A DNA stretch of 35,286 nucleotides from Thermoprotei archaeon (GCA_003650675.1 QMRH01000020.1:1-35286), one strand, 5' to 3'. Positions 1 through 7,609 are shown, counted from the stretch's first letter. Numbers and translations are program-made. The notes: generated by a model from the sequence alone, not told the origin.

Positions 1-26
1 GGTGTTCATAGAATAGCTTTTACTAA

Positions 27-40
27 AAACTTATTTTATC
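27..40 (+). promoter_or_regulatory. TATA-type promoter of the GNAT gene
   Basis: The A/T block AAACTTATTTTATC is centred about 24 bases before the ATG at 59. That spacing puts transcription start at or next to the start codon, so the mRNA is probably leaderless, and no ribosome site is visible. Nearly the same box (AAAGCTTATTTTATC) precedes the PfkB kinase gene at 7858. Confidence 0.55.
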
Positions 41-58
41 ATCATCATATAAGTAAGT

Positions 59-1372
59 ATGGCTGAAATAAACTTTAGATTTTATCGTGAAGGCGACGAA
101 AAAGGTATTGTGGATGCCATAAACTCGTCCTTTAAATCTTTTAGAGAATGGGGGTTGAAGCCCGAGACCTGGCTGAACTACGAGCAAGATGACTATGCTT
201 TTAAACGGAACATGGCTCTAGTGGCTGAGTTAAATGGGAGAATTGTTGGCCACCTACATTTAATCCTTAGGAGACTGAAGATGGGAGAAAAAGTTTTCAT
301 TAAAACTGGTGGAATAGCAAATGTAACTACACATCCAGACTATAGAGGCAGAGGTATAGCCACAAGTTTAATGAAAAAGGCCCTGGATTTCTGTAAGAAA
401 AATAATATACCTTTATCTGGCTTGTTTACAGGGTATCCAGGGACAGCCCATAGGATTTACAGGCGTGTAGGTTACGCCAATACGTTCTTCACCTATACTT
501 TAGTATCCGAGATAGAGGAGATCTTAGAGGATGTGGAGAAACATGCGCCTAGCCCTACACTTGAAGTAAAAGAGATCTCCATAGATGATCTAGATACTAT
601 TGCAAGGCTATATGAGCTGGCACATGAAAGATATTTAGGAGTCGCATGGAGACCGCCAGAATATTGGATGAGGAAAGTGCTTGGAGAAGATAAAGGCTAT
701 TACCAAAGCTTTTTCTACGATAAAGCAGACAGGTTTCTACGGCTTAAAGCTTTAAGAAAGGGCAGTCCTGTAGGCTATCTCATCGGCTTTATACCGAAGG
801 ATTCCCAGAGCACGTTTCTTCCAAAGGATTCGGGGATCATCTTGGAGCTAGTGTCCCTACATCCAGCAGCCGCATGGAGTCTCTTGACAGAGGCCGTAAA
901 AGAGTTTAACAAAGAGGGACTTCGAGTTATACGAGCTAACATACCGTTGGAAGAAGAGTATGCTGATGTTCTAAAGGGTTTACAAATATTCAGATGTGGA
1001 GGTATATTCATGGAGGCTGTTCCACGTATAGATCTACTCTTTAAAGAACTCGAAGGCGAGTTTTCTTCAAGAATAGAGGAGGCGGGATTAAACATGGATC
1101 AAAAAATTCTTCTAAGAACAAGAGGAGGAAGATGCCTGTTTAAAGTTAAGGGAAATATGGTTGAAGTCGAGGAAAAGGATTCACCTGACATAGTAATCGA
1201 TGTGAAGTGGGATGAATTTACGAGGATGATCTACGGTATTGAGGGCTTCTGGGATCTATATATTGAGGGAAATGCCATCGTTTCGGGGAAATTCTCACGT
1301 GAATCGCTGAAATTATTGTCAGCAATGTTTCCTCCAATGAAATTCCATATATGGAGCATCGACCATTGGTAA
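59..1372 (+). CDS. Eis-like GNAT N-acetyltransferase with C-terminal SCP2-like domain
   Basis: This 437-aa protein probably transfers an acetyl group from acetyl-CoA to an amine; the substrate is unknown. Residues 5-150 form a GNAT domain with the acetyl-CoA pyrophosphate loop R-G-R-G-I-A at 96-101, just after the beta-4 segment NVTTHPDY. A second, weaker GNAT-like half (about 170-320) and a C-terminal alpha/beta segment (about 345-437, with the sequence IVIDVKWDEFTRMI) match the three-part layout of the Eis family, whose last domain resembles sterol carrier protein 2. The length is also typical of Eis proteins, which are about 400 aa. No membrane segment or signal peptide is seen. The gene stands alone behind a TATA box and is probably leaderless. 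Family assignment is good; a role such as modification of aminoglycosides or polyamines cannot be read from the sequence. Confidence 0.85.
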   Translation: MAEINFRFYREGDEKGIVDAINSSFKSFREWGLKPETWLNYEQDDYAFKRNMALVAELNGRIVGHLHLILRRLKMGEKVFIKTGGIANVTTHPDYRGRGIATSLMKKALDFCKKNNIPLSGLFTGYPGTAHRIYRRVGYANTFFTYTLVSEIEEILEDVEKHAPSPTLEVKEISIDDLDTIARLYELAHERYLGVAWRPPEYWMRKVLGEDKGYYQSFFYDKADRFLRLKALRKGSPVGYLIGFIPKDSQSTFLPKDSGIILELVSLHPAAAWSLLTEAVKEFNKEGLRVIRANIPLEEEYADVLKGLQIFRCGGIFMEAVPRIDLLFKELEGEFSSRIEEAGLNMDQKILLRTRGGRCLFKVKGNMVEVEEKDSPDIVIDVKWDEFTRMIYGIEGFWDLYIEGNAIVSGKFSRESLKLLSAMFPPMKFHIWSIDHW

Positions 1373-1403
1373 CAGGGCCAAGTTCTTTACGAATATGATG
1401 CCA

Positions 1404-1590
1404 GAAAGCCCCCTGCTTTGGTGGGGGGGGTGAATGGCGTCGATGGGGTTAAATAGAGGAGTGTCAGCGGTATCCTAGGGGGATGGGCATCCTCCGCAAT
1501 GGAGACATGTCCATCGGGCTGGCGGCACAGCCACTGCTTCAATGAACCCCCACAAGAAGCAAGAATCCCCCCACTAAAAGGGGTCAAGAG
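1404..1590 (+). mobile_element. Probable IS605/TnpB-type right-end remnant with stacked hairpins
   Basis: The gap between two genes holds a G/C-rich structured stretch unlike its A/T-richer surroundings. In order there are a C5/G-run hairpin at 1408-1430 (CCCCCTGCTTTGGTGGGGG), GGATG-GG-CATCC at 1481-1492, ATGG(8-nt loop)CCAT at 1499-1514, the string CCATCG running into GGCTG(6-nt loop)CAGCC at 1517-1532, and a final CCCC-ACTAAAA-GGGG hairpin at about 1566-1582. The last one resembles the GAATCCCCC...GGGG tail that ends many TnpB-associated elements and their guide RNAs (omegaRNA/reRNA). The other C/G hairpin is a second such tail, so two degenerate ends may lie in tandem. The same hairpin order recurs at 10301-10366. 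No transposase gene remains. A protein reading on the minus strand (1387-1587) is a low-complexity shadow. Confidence 0.45.
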
Positions 1591-1606
1591 ATTAGATGTC
1601 CCAGCT

Positions 1607-2965
1607 TCAAACTACTTGGCTGGATTTAAGTTTAGTCGACACCAGTTTTTTAGCGTACTCAGCTAGTTTTCGGCAACCTTCCTCTGTGTTACTTTCAACG
1701 GTCACCCTGATTAGGGGCTGAGTGTTCGATGCACGGATGAGAATCCATCCCTCATCCATATCAATTTTAACTCCATCCAACTTAGATACTGGTAAATTCT
1801 TCTCCAACTCTCTTCCTATATCTTCCACTATTTTGAATTTATGTGCGTCAGGACATTCAAGTGAAAACGTTTGGTTATGGAACCTTGGTAGCTTGTCGAA
1901 GAACTCTGAAAGCGGTATTGAAAGTCTACTTCTAATTTCAATGAGCTTCGCTGCTATCAGTATAGCGTCATCGAAGAGCCTTAAACTTGGAATGGTTATA
2001 TGGCCTGACCTCTCGAAGCCGATTAAAGCATCCGTTTTCTTAATGGCTTCTATGACATGAGCGTGTCCTACCGGAACACGAACAACCTTTAGCCCTTCTT
2101 CTTCTGCAACCAGTTCTATGAGTCTAGATGAATCTATACTGGCGACTATAGTCTTACTTTTACTGTCTTTCAGAAATTTTACCAACAGTGCAGCTGTCAT
2201 CTCTGGGCTTGCAACCCGACCCTTCTCATCCACTAAAATCACTCGATCTCCGTCGCCATCGAAAGCTAAACCCATATCGAAATTCCCTTGTCTAACGGTT
2301 TGCATTAAAACTGTTAGATTCTTGAGTTTAGGTTCAGGTACGCCGCATGGAAAGAATCCATCAGGCTTCTCATTTAAAATACGATAACTGCAGTTTAATT
2401 GATCTAGAACCCCTCTCCATATAGCACCTGTACTTCCATTCATACAGTCGGCAGCCAAGCTAACTTCCTTTTCTAGATTTACTTTGGAGAGAATAAATTC
2501 GATATAGTTAGCTCGAAGATCTACTCTATATGCTCTAGCAGCATCCCTCCATGAAACCCTCTTAAAGCTTTTTTCAAGAAAAACATTTCTTATTTTTTCA
2601 TCCAAAAACCTGCAATACTGACCTTTCTTACCTAGAAACTTCAAGCCTGTATATTCTGGAGGGTTGTGGGACGCGCCCACCATGACGCCAATGTCTGTTT
2701 TTAAATGCTCAACGGCGTAACTTAATAATCCTATAGGACATATACCTAGAATATTTACTTCGTCTCCCTCCTCGAGAACGCCACTTGTGAAAGCATGGAG
2801 ACAGGCTTCTCCATGGATCCTTGCGTCTCGAGCTATAATTACAGGTCCATCCACCACAGTGCCAACAGCTTTACCAAAATCAAGGAAATCCCTTAACCCT
2901 ATTTCAGACCCGAAAACACCTCTTATATCATATGCCCTCATGAAAGATGGAATACCCTTATACAT
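1607..2965 (-). CDS. Phosphomannomutase/phosphoglucomutase family protein
   Basis: A 452-aa alpha-D-phosphohexomutase interconverting hexose 1- and 6-phosphates (mannose, glucose or glucosamine). It feeds nucleotide-sugar and glycan synthesis in the cytoplasm. The four family motifs are present: the phosphoserine loop G-A-S-H-N-P-P-E-Y (Ser 99), the metal loop D-G-D-G-D-R (236-241), the sugar-specificity loop G-F-E-R-S-G-H (about 316-322) and the phosphate-binding R-A-S-N-T-Q-P near the C terminus. The glutamate in the third loop is common to enzymes acting on mannose or glucose phosphates. The longest frame starts at a TTG at 2980. I prefer the ATG at 2965 because a TATA box lies about 30 bases upstream, giving an almost leaderless mRNA. 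An ATG at 2941 (MRAYDIRG) would also keep the whole domain. The exact substrate is undetermined. Confidence 0.92.
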   Translation of the reverse strand: MYKGIPSFMRAYDIRGVFGSEIGLRDFLDFGKAVGTVVDGPVIIARDARIHGEACLHAFTSGVLEEGDEVNILGICPIGLLSYAVEHLKTDIGVMVGASHNPPEYTGLKFLGKKGQYCRFLDEKIRNVFLEKSFKRVSWRDAARAYRVDLRANYIEFILSKVNLEKEVSLAADCMNGSTGAIWRGVLDQLNCSYRILNEKPDGFFPCGVPEPKLKNLTVLMQTVRQGNFDMGLAFDGDGDRVILVDEKGRVASPEMTAALLVKFLKDSKSKTIVASIDSSRLIELVAEEEGLKVVRVPVGHAHVIEAIKKTDALIGFERSGHITIPSLRLFDDAILIAAKLIEIRSRLSIPLSEFFDKLPRFHNQTFSLECPDAHKFKIVEDIGRELEKNLPVSKLDGVKIDMDEGWILIRASNTQPLIRVTVESNTEEGCRKLAEYAKKLVSTKLKSSQVV

Positions 2966-2990
2966 ACTATCAGAAAACAAAATACTTGTG

Positions 2991-3000
2991 TATAAATATT
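2991..3000 (-). promoter_or_regulatory. TATA-type promoter of the phosphohexomutase gene
   Basis: On the minus strand this reads AATATTTATA, centred about 30 bases before the ATG at 2965. It predicts a leader of only a few bases and supports that ATG over the TTG at 2980. No other gene starts nearby. Confidence 0.5.
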
Positions 3001-3076
3001 AACTTAACGTGACGCCCTCCGCACATGCTTCAGCAGAGAGAATGTTGGTTAGATCTCCTTAACCGCCTTCTTAACT

Positions 3077-3505
3077 TCACGTTTTAATGAGATCACGGTA
3101 CCTTAGAACACTTACTTTATACCTTCCCTCTACAATCTTTTTCCTCTTATGTGTAATTGTATCCTCAGTCACTAAGTCTTCTTTCAAGACTATAGCGGTC
3201 GCTATTATTACACAGTCTATATAATCTGGGATGTATTCCCCGAGTTCATGGCTTACTCTAACTACCTCGGGCTTATAGAAAGAAACTACATTAAAAGCCC
3301 TCATAATAAACTCGATAGCTTTAATCACGGTTGAAACTGGCACTTTTAGCTTGGCTATCTTAGCTTGAAGCTCAAGCACGAAGATAAGGCTTATCGAGAT
3401 GTCCTCCAGCTTCATGTTCGCCTTGCCATTTAAAATAGCTCCTAGAAGGTTGGTGTCGATAGCTATTCCGGCAAGAGGTAACAGGTAGGTAGAATCTAAT
3501 ATCAA
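3077..3505 (-). CDS. PIN-domain protein (VapC-like ribonuclease toxin)
   Basis: This 142-aa protein is probably a magnesium-dependent RNase of the PIN family, as in VapC toxins. The acidic residues expected for the active site are visible: Asp4 in the first strand (M-I-L-D-S), Glu45 in F-V-L-E-L, Asp97 in D-Y-I-D-C and Asp115 in L-V-T-E-D. The length is typical. The start is a TTG; it is preferred because the first-strand motif begins immediately after it and because it overlaps, as TTGA, the stop of a short upstream frame (3502-3639), an arrangement typical of coupled antitoxin-toxin pairs. That upstream frame has no clean start codon, so the toxin may now be an orphan or may sit at the end of a decayed operon. 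Confidence 0.75.
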   Translation of the reverse strand: MILDSTYLLPLAGIAIDTNLLGAILNGKANMKLEDISISLIFVLELQAKIAKLKVPVSTVIKAIEFIMRAFNVVSFYKPEVVRVSHELGEYIPDYIDCVIIATAIVLKEDLVTEDTITHKRKKIVEGRYKVSVLRYRDLIKT

Positions 3506-3639
3506 GTTTCAAGCCTCTTGGAAAGTTCTCTACGAAACTCCTCGAACTCCCTTGCAGTTGTACGAGCGACTTTCTCCGAGCTTAGGAGTCCCCTAAGCTC
3601 CCTTTTTATGCTCTCTAAGAGCCATTGGTAGTAATAATC
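3502..3639 (-). pseudogene. Short helical frame before the PIN gene, possible antitoxin remnant
   Basis: A 45-codon open frame ends in a TGA that overlaps the TTG start of the PIN gene. It encodes a charged amphipathic helix (ESIKRELRGLLSSEKVART, then AREFEEFRRELSKRLET), much like the C-terminal half of VapB-type antitoxins. No ATG, GTG or TTG occurs in frame, and a TAG lies just upstream (3640-3642). Removing one base from the A5 run (T5 on the plus strand, 3603-3607) would join it to the ATG at 3625 and give an intact protein of about 40 aa. It could therefore be a homopolymer error, a recent frameshift, or a piece of the upstream membrane gene's tail. Antitoxin identity is inferred from position and helix character only. 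Confidence 0.4.
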
Positions 3640-3984
3640 CTAAAGCATAAGATATGAAGCTTATTATAGAGACTAGTAAGACTCCTTCAATAGCTGAAGT
3701 AAATACCATGAGCAAGAATACTGGAAGTGCACAGGAGAGACATCAACGAGAAGACAGCTCCATATATTATAGAAATAAGGAAGAAGCCATGCTTTATCTC
3801 GCCCGGCAACTGTAATGGTATTCTCATGTAAGTTGCTTCAGGAATCCCGCGTAGTAGAGGATGTTTTCAAAACAAGGGTTGACGTGAGTCCTATGGCCAG
3901 TAAAACTAGGCTTGCACTTAACCCGGCGATAAGCACGTCTAGAATTATGAATAGATATGATGCTGTTTTCATCAACGTCTTCAC
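3593..3984 (-). pseudogene. Frameshifted CcdA/DsbD-like membrane protein fragment
   Basis: Joined across frames, the minus strand encodes the second half of a CcdA/DsbD-type thiol-electron transporter, which normally passes reducing power across the membrane. The pieces are MKTLMKTASYLFIILDVLIA followed by a hydrophobic helix, then ENILYYAGFLKQLT in a second frame, then MRIPLQLPGEIKHGFFLIS and a helix ending in S-L-L-C-T in a third, and finally PVFLLMVFTSAIEGVLL through YALGLLLPM in the first. The family hallmark C-x-S-P survives only if a shift is repaired near 3720. At least three frameshifts or stops interrupt it, and the first transmembrane half is absent. A GTG start at 3984 overlaps the creatininase stop (GTGA) behind a GGGAGG site, so the gene was once translationally coupled to that operon. 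Confidence 0.55.
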
Positions 3985-4766
3985 GGGTCCTCCCTACTGC
4001 TTTTCTCGTAAAATTCTCCTAGTATTTTTTCATATTCGGTATCCTCTTTTATAGCTTTAATGGTGGAAGCTATTTCATGGATCCAGGCTTCAAGGATCCT
4101 GCGTCCCTTTTCCCGAGTAGCCTTTAAGGGGTTTCCCACGTAGCCCATGATAGCGTATCTTTGCCAGTCCACCAACGTCTCCAGGTAATCTACTATTCTC
4201 CTTTTACCCACCTTAGCCTCTCCCTTAACTCGTTCTAACTTAACTAAATGAGGAGCTAGATGAAGAACAAGGCTTGTCTCTATTTCGCAGGCATGTTCAT
4301 ATACTTTGGTCTCCTTAACCTCTTCTATGATTTTTCTTACAGGGGCCAAAGTGTCTGGTATAAGGTACACCTGCGCCCTACATCCCTTTTCTAGAAGACG
4401 ACGTGCAAGCAGCTTTAGAATCCTTTTGTTACCTCCATGACCATTTAGAATCAGAATCTTCTTGAAACCTTGTCTCGAGAGTTCAGTTATAATGTCTTCA
4501 AGCATCATTAGAATAGTGTCTGAGTTTAATGAAATGGTTCCAGGAAAATGCCTGTTTTCAGGCACATATGCGTAGTAAATAGGTGGTAAAACTAAGGCGT
4601 TTTCCAGTTCAGCGGCTTTCAACGCTACATGGTAGATGACCATTGTATCGGTTCCTAAGGGAAGATGGGGGCCGTGAACCTCAATGCTTCCTACAGGTAA
4701 AATTACAACCGTATTGTCTTTATCTATCTTCTCGATGTCGCTTGAAGTTAACTCCTCCCATTTCAT
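3981..4766 (-). CDS. Creatininase-family metal-dependent amidohydrolase
   Basis: A 261-aa cytoplasmic hydrolase of the creatininase superfamily, which cleaves cyclic or formyl amides with two metal ions. Relatives act on creatinine, on formamidopyrimidine intermediates in archaeal riboflavin/F420 synthesis (ArfB), or on mycofactocin precursor peptide (MftE). The metal ligands are in place: Glu29 and His31 in G-S-I-E-V-H-G, Asp40 in L-G-T-D-T, His110 in L-N-G-H-G-G-N and Glu161 in A-C-E-I-E-T-S. The length fits the family. ATG 4766 is chosen over the adjacent TTG at 4769. An A/T-rich promoter lies just upstream, and the decayed CcdA-like gene overlaps the 3' end by four bases. Substrate cannot be told; ArfB-like deformylase is one option for an archaeon. 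Confidence 0.85.
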   Translation of the reverse strand: MKWEELTSSDIEKIDKDNTVVILPVGSIEVHGPHLPLGTDTMVIYHVALKAAELENALVLPPIYYAYVPENRHFPGTISLNSDTILMMLEDIITELSRQGFKKILILNGHGGNKRILKLLARRLLEKGCRAQVYLIPDTLAPVRKIIEEVKETKVYEHACEIETSLVLHLAPHLVKLERVKGEAKVGKRRIVDYLETLVDWQRYAIMGYVGNPLKATREKGRRILEAWIHEIASTIKAIKEDTEYEKILGEFYEKSSREDP

Positions 4767-4781
4767 CAAAAACTACCAGTT

Positions 4782-4810
4782 GAAATATATCTTAGTAGTG
4801 ATAAATCTTT
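4782..4810 (-). promoter_or_regulatory. A/T boxes upstream of the creatininase gene
   Basis: Two candidate TATA elements on the minus strand, AAGATATATTTC (4782-4793) and AAAGATTTATC (about 4800-4810), lie 22 and 38 bases before the ATG at 4766. Either would give a leader of 0-13 bases. No ribosome site is seen, consistent with leaderless translation. Confidence 0.4.
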
Positions 4811-5249
4811 AGCTGCTCGTTGCCGTAAAATATGTTAGTCTACATCCTTCGATAGCAGATGTTTTCCGAGTTCCTAGTGAAACTATCATAATTGGTAAGT
4901 AAAGATGAAAGCGAACGTAACTATGTTCGCTTGTCTGGTTTTAAAGGGCAATAATGTAAAGAAAAGATAACTTATATTTTTATTTTTATACTTACTAATG
5001 GCCTTTTCTATTTAAATAGTTTCACACTTATCTGAACATCTTTCTTAAGACTCTTCACTAAAAACACAATGTATGAGGAGAAGGTCATTGGGGATGATGA
5101 ACAACGTGACAGAACCCTCCGCGCCAAGCGGGATGGCTGGCTATACGCTGACCCCCTCAAAAATTTCTATACCTCTACGCTTATATGTCTTGCCGACTAT
5201 ACAACGAGTTGGTTATATAATAAACATAAGTTGACCCCTACCTATTTGT
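4811..5249. other. Intergenic stretch without a convincing gene
   Basis: About 440 bases between the creatininase promoter and the 3' end of the MscS-type gene. It holds a perfect 6-bp inverted repeat (4911-4930), a very A/T-rich tract (about 4965-5030) and a short G/C-richer island (about 5095-5155) with a small CCGC-GCCAA-GCGG hairpin. An 86-codon plus-strand frame (5069-5329) has no recognisable domain, runs antisense into the MscS gene and is probably not real. The island begins with GATGATGA and ends with CTGA 59 bases later, spacing seen in C/D-box guide RNAs, but clear D' and C' boxes are missing, so I do not call an RNA. Confidence 0.5.
4911..4930. repeat. Perfect inverted repeat GCGAAC-N8-GTTCGC
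   Basis: GCGAAC and GTTCGC are separated by 8 bases (GTAACTAT). It may be an operator-like dyad or a small hairpin. It is more than 140 bases upstream of the creatininase gene and not next to any confident promoter, so no function is assigned. Confidence 0.45.
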
Positions 5250-6290
5250 TTAAGCATTTTCATGAAACTTTTTTGAGCTCCCTGAGCTCTTCTCTTCCGC
5301 TGGATTGTTGGGGAAGGGTTGAAAGTTAATTATTGTTGGTGTCATTAAGAGTTGTTTAAATTCCTGTATTAATGCTGCCCGTACTATGCTTCGAAGCTGT
5401 TCCACGAACATTGGTTTTTTGGGCATTACCTGGAGCTCATATACTACACCGTAGTTGCTTAAATCATATATGAGGAGCTTGTAGTCTATGATGCGTTTAA
5501 CACCGCTCATTGCATTATCCACCCTTTTCTTCACCTCCTCGATCGACATACTGTAGGGTAGAGAAAACTTGACTTCAACGTACCTGTATCCGGTTTTCGA
5601 GAATGCCTTGCATAGTTTGTTCGTCACTACAAGCATGTTAGGTATGTAGACGATGTTACCGAACCTGTCTTCACATTCAAGAGCATACCAGCCTCTCTCC
5701 CTAACCCTAAACATCTCTCCTTGAAATACTATGAAGTCTCCCTCCTCAGCGATATCCTCTAACCTGAATATTATTCCGGCAACGTAGTTGGCGAGGATGT
5801 TTCCAACTTGAATTGCTATTATAAAGGTCACGAAAAGAGATAGGAGGTTGCCTGCAATACCTGATAAAAGGCTTTCTATCTTCCCAACAGCCTCAAACTT
5901 TACTGCAAGAGTATTTACTGTAACCGTTATTGCAACCAACAAGCTTACCACGCTAACTACTATTTCAACCATGTAACGTATTCTGGAGATGCGAGGATAT
6001 CTTGCTAGTATATCTCTCGTCATCATGCTGGTGAGCTTATATGAATAGTATGCTGTTAGAAAGACTGAAAAAATGTAGAAGACGCCATCTATGTATACCT
6101 TGAATTCCCCTATATCCAGCCCTAAGGGGGATAAAATACGGTCGTTGAGAAACGTTATGGGATTGAAGTAGAAGAAGACTAGGATCCCTATGGAGGTTAG
6201 TAGGCGCCCTAGAATAGCTTTATACCTGCCCTTGCCCCCCTCTTTCTCCTCCACATCATTGTTTCGTATTATCGCTAACATCCTATCCAT
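5250..6290 (-). CDS. MscS-family mechanosensitive ion channel
   Basis: This 346-aa membrane protein probably opens under membrane tension to release solutes during hypo-osmotic shock. Four or five hydrophobic helices occupy residues 25-190. The last, pore-lining helix is followed by N-Y-V-A-G-I-I-F-R-L-E-D and E-G-D-F-I, the classical junction to the MscS beta domain. That domain contains V-R-E-R-G-W-Y and the conserved segment Y-I-P-N-M-L-V-V-T-N-K (about residues 190-230), and an alpha/beta C-terminal domain follows to about 320. The length is close to that of E. coli MscS plus extra N-terminal helices. The ATG at 6290 gives a short charged cytoplasmic N terminus with a glycine/lysine-rich stretch. 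It lies 85 bases downstream of the MFS gene on the same strand and may have its own promoter near 6308-6330. Confidence 0.9.
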   Translation of the reverse strand: MDRMLAIIRNNDVEEKEGGKGRYKAILGRLLTSIGILVFFYFNPITFLNDRILSPLGLDIGEFKVYIDGVFYIFSVFLTAYYSYKLTSMMTRDILARYPRISRIRYMVEIVVSVVSLLVAITVTVNTLAVKFEAVGKIESLLSGIAGNLLSLFVTFIIAIQVGNILANYVAGIIFRLEDIAEEGDFIVFQGEMFRVRERGWYALECEDRFGNIVYIPNMLVVTNKLCKAFSKTGYRYVEVKFSLPYSMSIEEVKKRVDNAMSGVKRIIDYKLLIYDLSNYGVVYELQVMPKKPMFVEQLRSIVRAALIQEFKQLLMTPTIINFQPFPNNPAEEKSSGSSKKFHENA

Positions 6291-6375
6291 TAATATGGAA
6301 GACCATTTTTAAGCAAAACTATTAAAAGAAAAAGCATATTCCTCAGGAAATCTCCATCTATATAAATTATTTAAT

Positions 6376-7578
6376 CTATCTTAAGAGCGTGCCGCGGGTT
6401 TCAGGGAAGAACCATATTATAGCGGAAATTAAAAAAGAGCAGACGGCGGCAAGCGAGAGGGCTATCTCCCATCCATAGTAAAGTGACACCCATGCTACAA
6501 TTGTGGGACTCACAAAGTTTATGGCTCTCCCAGTGTTGAATATGAACCCTAAAGCCGTCCCCCTAATATGTGTTGGAAATATCTCGCTTAGAAGGGCTCC
6601 GAATCCGCCCCAGAATCCAGTGAAGAATCCTGAGAGAAAACCAATGTACAGTAGATGTTCCTTTCTAATGAAGGGTGAAACATAGAGCAGGATCATAGAG
6701 GCCTCCATAGCGGTGAAAACACTCCATGAAAACCTTCTTCCAATATGGTCTTGTAGTATACCGTAGGAAATATAGCCTATCCAGGCTCCAACCTGGGATG
6801 TTACAAGCCATTCAGCGCTTTTCACTATGCTTAATCCATGGATTTCATAAAGGTATGTGGGGAGCCACGTCCAAAACATCCAGTAACTAAACATTGCCAG
6901 CACGTTCATCGTCAACGCCACTAAAGTTTTTCCTCTAAGCGATGTAGAGAATAGCTCAACTATTCTTCCATGGGCTATACCCTTCTCTTTGCTTTCACGC
7001 CAGATGCGGGACTCCTCGAGACCTAGAAATAAAGGTGCCATTATAGGGGCTGTTAATGCAACGGAGAAGAAACACATACGCCATCCAATGATCGGATAGA
7101 GGTATATCACCATGAAGATTGCTGATAAAACTCCTATTGGCCACCCTGACTGCGCTAAACTAACGGCTTTGCCTCTATGCTTTGGGTTGGAGGTCTCGCT
7201 TACCAAGGCCATTCCCGTTGACCATTCAAAACTAAGCCCCAACCCCACTATAATACGCGCTAAACCAGCGGTATATATGTCGCGGGAGAAGGCTAGAGTT
7301 AGGGTTCCGATGGAGTATATTAGTAGCGATAAAAATAGTGTTTTTCGTCGTCCAATCCTGTCGGCAATTATGCCAGCAAATATCCCCCCTATGACTGTAC
7401 CTAGAAGACCCATTGAGATAAGCAGGCTGAAGTCTATTCTAGAAAGATAAAGTTCATCCATTATGGGGATAGAAAGCAATGGAAAGAGCATGAAATCCAG
7501 GGCTTCAAAAGCCCAGCCCAACATGACTACTATAGCTGTCTTAAAACCCCTCCAGTCTAACCCCCTTAAGCCCCTCAT
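6376..7578 (-). CDS. Major facilitator superfamily transporter (metabolite:H+ symporter-like)
   Basis: A 400-aa polytopic protein with about 12 transmembrane helices, probably a secondary transporter for an organic acid or sugar. The MFS loop 2-3 motif is G-I-I-A-D-R-I-G-R-R-K (about 69-79), with a related copy D-H-I-G-R-R in the second half. The sequence P-T-H-I-R-G-T-A-L-G near the C terminus and E-W at the end of helix 4 are typical of the metabolite:H+ symporter/NanT group. The ATG at 7578 is supported by a TATA box about 24 bases upstream (7595-7609), implying a leaderless message. The MscS-type channel gene follows 85 bases downstream. Substrate is not predictable from sequence. Confidence 0.88.
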   Translation of the reverse strand: MRGLRGLDWRGFKTAIVVMLGWAFEALDFMLFPLLSIPIMDELYLSRIDFSLLISMGLLGTVIGGIFAGIIADRIGRRKTLFLSLLIYSIGTLTLAFSRDIYTAGLARIIVGLGLSFEWSTGMALVSETSNPKHRGKAVSLAQSGWPIGVLSAIFMVIYLYPIIGWRMCFFSVALTAPIMAPLFLGLEESRIWRESKEKGIAHGRIVELFSTSLRGKTLVALTMNVLAMFSYWMFWTWLPTYLYEIHGLSIVKSAEWLVTSQVGAWIGYISYGILQDHIGRRFSWSVFTAMEASMILLYVSPFIRKEHLLYIGFLSGFFTGFWGGFGALLSEIFPTHIRGTALGFIFNTGRAINFVSPTIVAWVSLYYGWEIALSLAAVCSFLISAIIWFFPETRGTLLR

Positions 7579-7594
7579 ACCCGTAAAATTTTCA

Positions 7595-7609
7595 GTTAAA
7601 TATAATAAG
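7595..7609 (-). promoter_or_regulatory. TATA-type promoter of the first MFS gene
   Basis: The minus strand reads CTTATTATATTTAAC, centred about 24 bases before the ATG at 7578. Transcription would begin at the start codon, so the message is predicted to be leaderless. Confidence 0.5.

Noticed and set aside
1387-1587. Minus-strand 66-codon frame in the hairpin region
   Set aside because: The translation is proline/threonine-rich low complexity produced by C/G runs; the DNA is better explained by element-end hairpins.
5093-5151. Possible C/D-box guide RNA (GATGATGA ... CTGA, 59 bases)
   Set aside because: Only the outer boxes fit. Convincing D' and C' boxes are missing, and such short strings occur by chance.
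5069-5329. Plus-strand 86-codon open frame
   Set aside because: It overlaps the 3' end of the MscS-type gene in antisense, shows no domain, signal or ribosome site, and has irregular composition.
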